Positions 60,742 through 64,000 of a stretch of DNA of 64,000 nt are shown piece after piece. The translations under genes were made by a program, and so were the position numbers. The notes under the pieces are model-generated. The model did not search any database. It was given only the letters and a program-made list of their open reading frames with translations, and had not been told where the DNA came from. Location: contig NZ_QTTN01000003.1 in assembly GCF_003386535.1 (NCBI RefSeq), positions 62,001 to 126,000 of the forward strand, read 5' to 3'. The stretch comes from Paenibacillus taihuensis (GTDB lineage: Bacteria > Bacillota > Bacilli > Paenibacillales > Paenibacillaceae). The first letter of the stretch is position 1. Each line of letters begins with the position of its first letter.

Positions 60742-61599
60742 TCACAGCAGCTTCATTGCCTCGCGATAGGCTGTAGGCGACTGCCCGTAGAGGCGTCGGA
60801 ATTGCTTGGAGAAGTAGAGCGGGTCCTGGAAGCCGACGGACGCCGCGATCTGCTCGATCGTCAGCTCCAGCCGTTCGCGCAGCAGCAGATGCGCCTTGTC
60901 GATGCGCAGCTTGAGCAGGAACGTCACCGGCGTAATGCCGGTCTGCTGCTTGAATATGCGCGACAGATAGGCGCGGTTATAGCCAAGCGTCTCCGCCATG
61001 TTCTCGATCGAGATGGGCTCGGCGTACTGCGTCGACAAGTAGCGGATGACCTGGCTCGTCAGCATTTCGCTGTCCGAGCCGCGCTGCTGCGACGCGGCGT
61101 CCTCGCCATGCTGCGCGGAGCCGAATTCGGCGAACAGCAGGTGCAAGTAGCCGGTCGCGCGCAAGCTTGTCGCAGGCCCGCCGATCCGGAAGGAACGCTG
61201 GATGCTGTGAAACAGCACGCCGATGCGCGGATTCTTCCCGGTGTCGATGATCGGGACCACGGTATCCAGCCCCGCACCGGCGACGAGTCCAGCCGCGCGC
61301 GCGCCCTCGAACGCAATCCAGCGGTATCGCCAAGGATTGTCTTCGCTCGAGGCGTAGCTGATCAGCTGGTCGGGATGAATGAGGAAGGTTTGCCCTGCCT
61401 GCAGCTCATGCACGGCTCCGGCGTACGTGAACGTCCCCGTACCGGATAAGATATGGTGCATGAGATAGAAGTCATATACTTTCGGTCCGATGACGTGACT
61501 CGGCTTCGTCTGGCTCTCGCCAGAGAACAACACATATATATCACCATGTTCATCCGGCACGGGATTGGACAGCACGGAGTAGGTCGGAATAAGCTCCAT
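60742..61599 (-). CDS. AraC-family regulator with cupin sensor domain
   Basis: A 285-residue regulator. Residues 15-165 form the AraC-binding cupin (VYDFYLMHHILSGTGTF and GQTFLIHPDQ), and the last 100 residues are two helix-turn-helix motifs (MAETLGYNRAYLSRIFKQQTG and the second with GFQDPLYFSKQFRRLYG). The ATG at 61599 has AAGGAG nine to ten bases upstream. It is divergent from galK-galE, so it probably activates them in response to galactose or a galactoside, although this is not proved. Its closest functional analogues are MsmR/RafR-type activators. Confidence 0.9.
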   Translation of the reverse strand: MELIPTYSVLSNPVPDEHGDIYVLFSGESQTKPSHVIGPKVYDFYLMHHILSGTGTFTYAGAVHELQAGQTFLIHPDQLISYASSEDNPWRYRWIAFEGARAAGLVAGAGLDTVVPIIDTGKNPRIGVLFHSIQRSFRIGGPATSLRATGYLHLLFAEFGSAQHGEDAASQQRGSDSEMLTSQVIRYLSTQYAEPISIENMAETLGYNRAYLSRIFKQQTGITPVTFLLKLRIDKAHLLLRERLELTIEQIAASVGFQDPLYFSKQFRRLYGQSPTAYREAMKLL

Positions 61600-61713
61600 A
61601 AGGCTGAACTCCTTCGTTTACGACATCTGAATGTTACTGGTAATTGTAGCATAAAACGCAGCGCTAGCGCTTCATGAAGTCACAAAATTCCATGCTTACT
61701 GCACATCATGCCA

Positions 61714-61743
61714 TTTTGCAAAACCGTTTCATCCGCTATACTG
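61714..61743 (+). promoter_or_regulatory. Putative galK promoter
   Basis: TATACT (61738-61743) lies about 48 bases before galK ATG 61791, and TTTTGC (61715-61720) is 17 bases upstream. The region between resembles a cre site (TGCAAAACCGTTTCA) with one extra base, so the assignment is tentative. Confidence 0.45.
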
Positions 61744-61790
61744 AACCTAGAATCATTCAACTACAATACGAAAGAGAGTGGTATGAATTC

Positions 61791-62966
61791 ATGGCTAACA
61801 TCGAACAATTGACGAATCAGTTTCTGAACATATACGGGGAGTCAGCGGAGCCAATCGCTGTATTCCATGCGCCGGGTCGCGTTAATCTGATCGGCGAGCA
61901 TACGGATTACAACGGCGGTTACGTTTTCCCGGCTGCACTCACTTTCGGCACGACTCTCTTGATCCGCAAGCGTGAAGACAATCAACTCGGCCTCGCATCG
62001 ACGAACTTCGAAGCAACGAGCAAGCATTTGCCGATTTCGCCGATTGTTTATGATGAAGCGGATGATTGGATGAACTATCCGAAAGGGATTGTGAATGAGC
62101 TTCAGCAGCGCGGCGTAACGTTCGCGAGCGGCTTCGACCTGCTGTATCACGGTGAAATTCCGAATGGCGCGGGATTGTCGTCCTCGGCTTCCATCGAAGT
62201 CGTAACAGCTTACGCGCTGCTTACGGTGTCAGGTCTTGCAACAGACACTGTTCAAATCGCGCTTCTGTCGCAGAAGTCGGAGAATGAGTTCAACGGCGTC
62301 AAATGCGGCATCATGGACCAGTTCGCGGTGGCGAACGGCAAGAAGGATCACGCGATTCTGCTGATGTGCGACACGCTCGAATACGACCTCGTTCCATTCA
62401 AGTCCGGTGACTACCAGCTCGTTATCGGCAACACGAACAAGCGCCGCGGACTGGTGGATTCGAAGTACAATGAACGCCGCAGCCAATGCGAGCAGGCTGT
62501 TCAAGATTTGCAGGCTGCTTTCCCTGAAGTGACGCTGCTCGGTCAGCTGTCTGTAGAGCAGTTCAACGCAAACCAGCATCTTATTCAGGACGAAGTGGTA
62601 CTGAAGCGCGCGAAGCACGTTATTGAAGAGATCGACCGCGTTCTGCAATCGATCAAGGTGCTGAAGGAGAATGATCTGGACGCATTCGGCCAGCTCATGA
62701 ACGCTTCCCACGACTCGCTGCGCGACCTGTACGAAGTAACGGGCGACGAGCTTGACGCGATGGTAGCGGCAGCGCGCACAGTGCCAGGCGTACTCGGCTC
62801 CCGCATGACAGGCGCAGGCTTCGGCGGTTGTACAGTATCGCTTGTACACAAGGACAGCATCGAGACATTCAAGGCAGAAGTTGGACGTCAATATACAGCA
62901 GCAACAGGACTGACAGCAGACTTCTACGTTTGCACGATCGGCAATGGCGTAGAGCGACTGTCTTAA
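61791..62966 (+). CDS. galK: Galactokinase
   Basis: A 391-residue GHMP kinase phosphorylating galactose at C1. The galactokinase signature GRVNLIGEHTDYNGG is at residues about 27-41, the ATP loop GAGLSSSASIEV near 125 and GSRMTGAGFGGC near 340. ATG 61791 is chosen because the alignable N-terminus starts here and the predicted promoter lies just upstream; an in-frame start 39 codons earlier would fall before the promoter and adds a non-family tail. The ribosome binding site AAAGAGAGTGG is weak. It lies 35 bases before galE; galT probably follows beyond the window. Confidence 0.96.
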   Translation: MANIEQLTNQFLNIYGESAEPIAVFHAPGRVNLIGEHTDYNGGYVFPAALTFGTTLLIRKREDNQLGLASTNFEATSKHLPISPIVYDEADDWMNYPKGIVNELQQRGVTFASGFDLLYHGEIPNGAGLSSSASIEVVTAYALLTVSGLATDTVQIALLSQKSENEFNGVKCGIMDQFAVANGKKDHAILLMCDTLEYDLVPFKSGDYQLVIGNTNKRRGLVDSKYNERRSQCEQAVQDLQAAFPEVTLLGQLSVEQFNANQHLIQDEVVLKRAKHVIEEIDRVLQSIKVLKENDLDAFGQLMNASHDSLRDLYEVTGDELDAMVAAARTVPGVLGSRMTGAGFGGCTVSLVHKDSIETFKAEVGRQYTAATGLTADFYVCTIGNGVERLS

Positions 62967-63001
62967 TGATACAAATTAAACAATAGAGAGGGAGAGAAAC
63001 T

Positions 63002-63991
63002 ATGGCAGTTCTAGTAACAGGGGGCGCGGGCTATATCGGCTCGCATGCAGTAGCGGCATTGCTGGAGCGCGGCGAAGAAATCGTTATCGTCGACAACCTG
63101 CAGCAGGGACATAGAGATGCGGTGCTTGGCGGCAAGCTGTACGTCGGGGATTTGCGTGACGGCGAGTTTCTGGACACGGTTTTTGGCGAGAACAGCATCG
63201 ACGCGGTCATCCATTTTGCGGCGAATTCGCTTGTTGGCGAGAGCATGAAGGACCCGGGCAAATATTATCACAACAACGTGTACGGCACGCTGTGCTTGCT
63301 GGAGAAAATGAACCAGTACGAAGTGAAGAGGATTGTGTTCTCGTCCACGGCAGCTACGTACGGCGAACCGGAGAATGTGCCGATTCACGAGAATGACCGG
63401 ACATTGCCGACGAACACGTATGGCGAAACGAAGCTCGCGATGGAAAAAATGATGAAATGGTTCGACGCCGCATCCGGCATCAAGTATGTATCGCTCCGTT
63501 ATTTCAATGCGGCAGGCGCGCATGCGAGCGGCAAAATCGGCGAGGATCACAATCCGGAGACGCATCTTGTGCCGCTTATTCTGCAAACTGCACTGGGTCA
63601 GCGCAGCCACATCTCCGTCTTCGGGGATGATTATCCGACGGAGGACGGCACTTGCGTCCGCGACTATATTCACGTCAGCGATTTGGCAGACGCGCACGTG
63701 CTGGCGGTTGATCGCCTCCGCAGTGGCGGAGACAGTGCGATCTACAATCTGGGCAACGGTACGGGCTTCTCCGTGAAGCAAGTGATCGACATTGCTCGTC
63801 AGGTTACCGGCCGCGAGATCCCGGCTGCTATTGAAGCGCGCCGCGCAGGCGACCCTGCGGTGCTGGTCGCTTCTTCGGATCGCGCGCGTACCGAGCTTGG
63901 CTGGAGCCCTTCCCGCAACAAACTTGAAGATATCATTGGCAGCGCGTGGGCATGGCATCAAGCGAATCCGACGGGCTACAACAAGCAATAG
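63002..63991 (+). CDS. galE: UDP-glucose 4-epimerase
   Basis: A 329-residue NAD-dependent epimerase interconverting UDP-galactose and UDP-glucose. NAD motif GGAGYIGSH at the start, catalytic Ser/Thr and YxxxK in SSTAATYG and TYGETK, and the typical YFNAAGA after it. AGAGGGAGAG precedes the ATG by seven to eight bases. The gene is complete in the window, ending nine bases before the edge, and continues the galK operon. The AraC regulator upstream of galK probably controls both. Confidence 0.97.
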   Translation: MAVLVTGGAGYIGSHAVAALLERGEEIVIVDNLQQGHRDAVLGGKLYVGDLRDGEFLDTVFGENSIDAVIHFAANSLVGESMKDPGKYYHNNVYGTLCLLEKMNQYEVKRIVFSSTAATYGEPENVPIHENDRTLPTNTYGETKLAMEKMMKWFDAASGIKYVSLRYFNAAGAHASGKIGEDHNPETHLVPLILQTALGQRSHISVFGDDYPTEDGTCVRDYIHVSDLADAHVLAVDRLRSGGDSAIYNLGNGTGFSVKQVIDIARQVTGREIPAAIEARRAGDPAVLVASSDRARTELGWSPSRNKLEDIIGSAWAWHQANPTGYNKQ

Positions 63992-64000
63992 AGCGTGAAG

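Overview
The window looks like chromosome of a Paenibacillus-type, spore-forming Firmicute. The evidence is strong AGGAGG ribosome binding sites, frequent GTG and TTG starts, many intrinsic terminators, a KapB homologue, a YesM/YesN-type two-component pair, LplABC-type and MsmEFG-type sugar importers that carry no ATPase gene of their own, and a protein-coding GC content that I judge by eye to be moderately high. I see no rRNA, tRNA, CRISPR array, insertion sequence or prophage.

Layout. 1-3.4 kb: the 3' part of metE, a phytanoyl-CoA dioxygenase-like gene and a small Cys-rich protein. 3.4-10.4 kb: an alpha-galactoside operon (two permeases, binding lipoprotein, GH36 alpha-galactosidase, TIM-barrel isomerase/epimerase). 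Its promoter carries a cre-like site and two LacI-type operators. 10.5-19.8 kb: housekeeping and hypothetical genes (secreted transglutaminase, APH-type kinase, NifU_N/HEAT protein, MBL-fold hydrolase, ABC-F ATPase, zinc-ribbon protein, frameshifted methyltransferase, SH3b-NlpC/P60 endopeptidase). 19.8-20.5 kb: a ParE/Phd toxin-antitoxin pair. 20.6-24.1 kb: an esterase plus GH3 glycosidase operon. 24.3-36 kb: a rhamnoside/pectin-type locus (YesM-like kinase, YesN-like regulator, LplA/B/C-type importer, GH78 rhamnosidase, DUF5060-type glycosidase). 36-44 kb: an esterase pseudogene, a GT28-type glycosyltransferase, kapB, pyrE, a TetR regulator with a YhgE/Pip membrane protein, and a secreted SGNH hydrolase. 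44.4-49.4 kb: gltB behind a long leader with a terminator. 49.7-60.7 kb: a small ORF, an XRE regulator divergent from an RmlB-like gene, a PilZ protein, an ABC-2 exporter, bactofilin, cardiolipin synthase, a FAD oxidoreductase, asparaginase and a second APH-type kinase. 60.7-64 kb: an AraC regulator divergent from galK-galE.

How the genes fit together. The alpha-galactosidase operon would release galactose, and galK-galE at the other end of the window supplies two of the Leloir steps. The kinase/regulator pair probably senses an oligosaccharide and activates two promoters of the adjacent importer-glycosidase cluster; both promoters share a motif at the same distance from the -10 box.

The most unusual signal is a family of intergenic arrays near 3.55, 12.3, 36.1 and 42.7 kb. 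Short dyad-symmetric cores recur at a 51-bp pitch on a partly conserved scaffold. The core differs from locus to locus and can switch inside one array. Two arrays 39 kb apart have the same 51-62-51 bp spacing between dyad centres.
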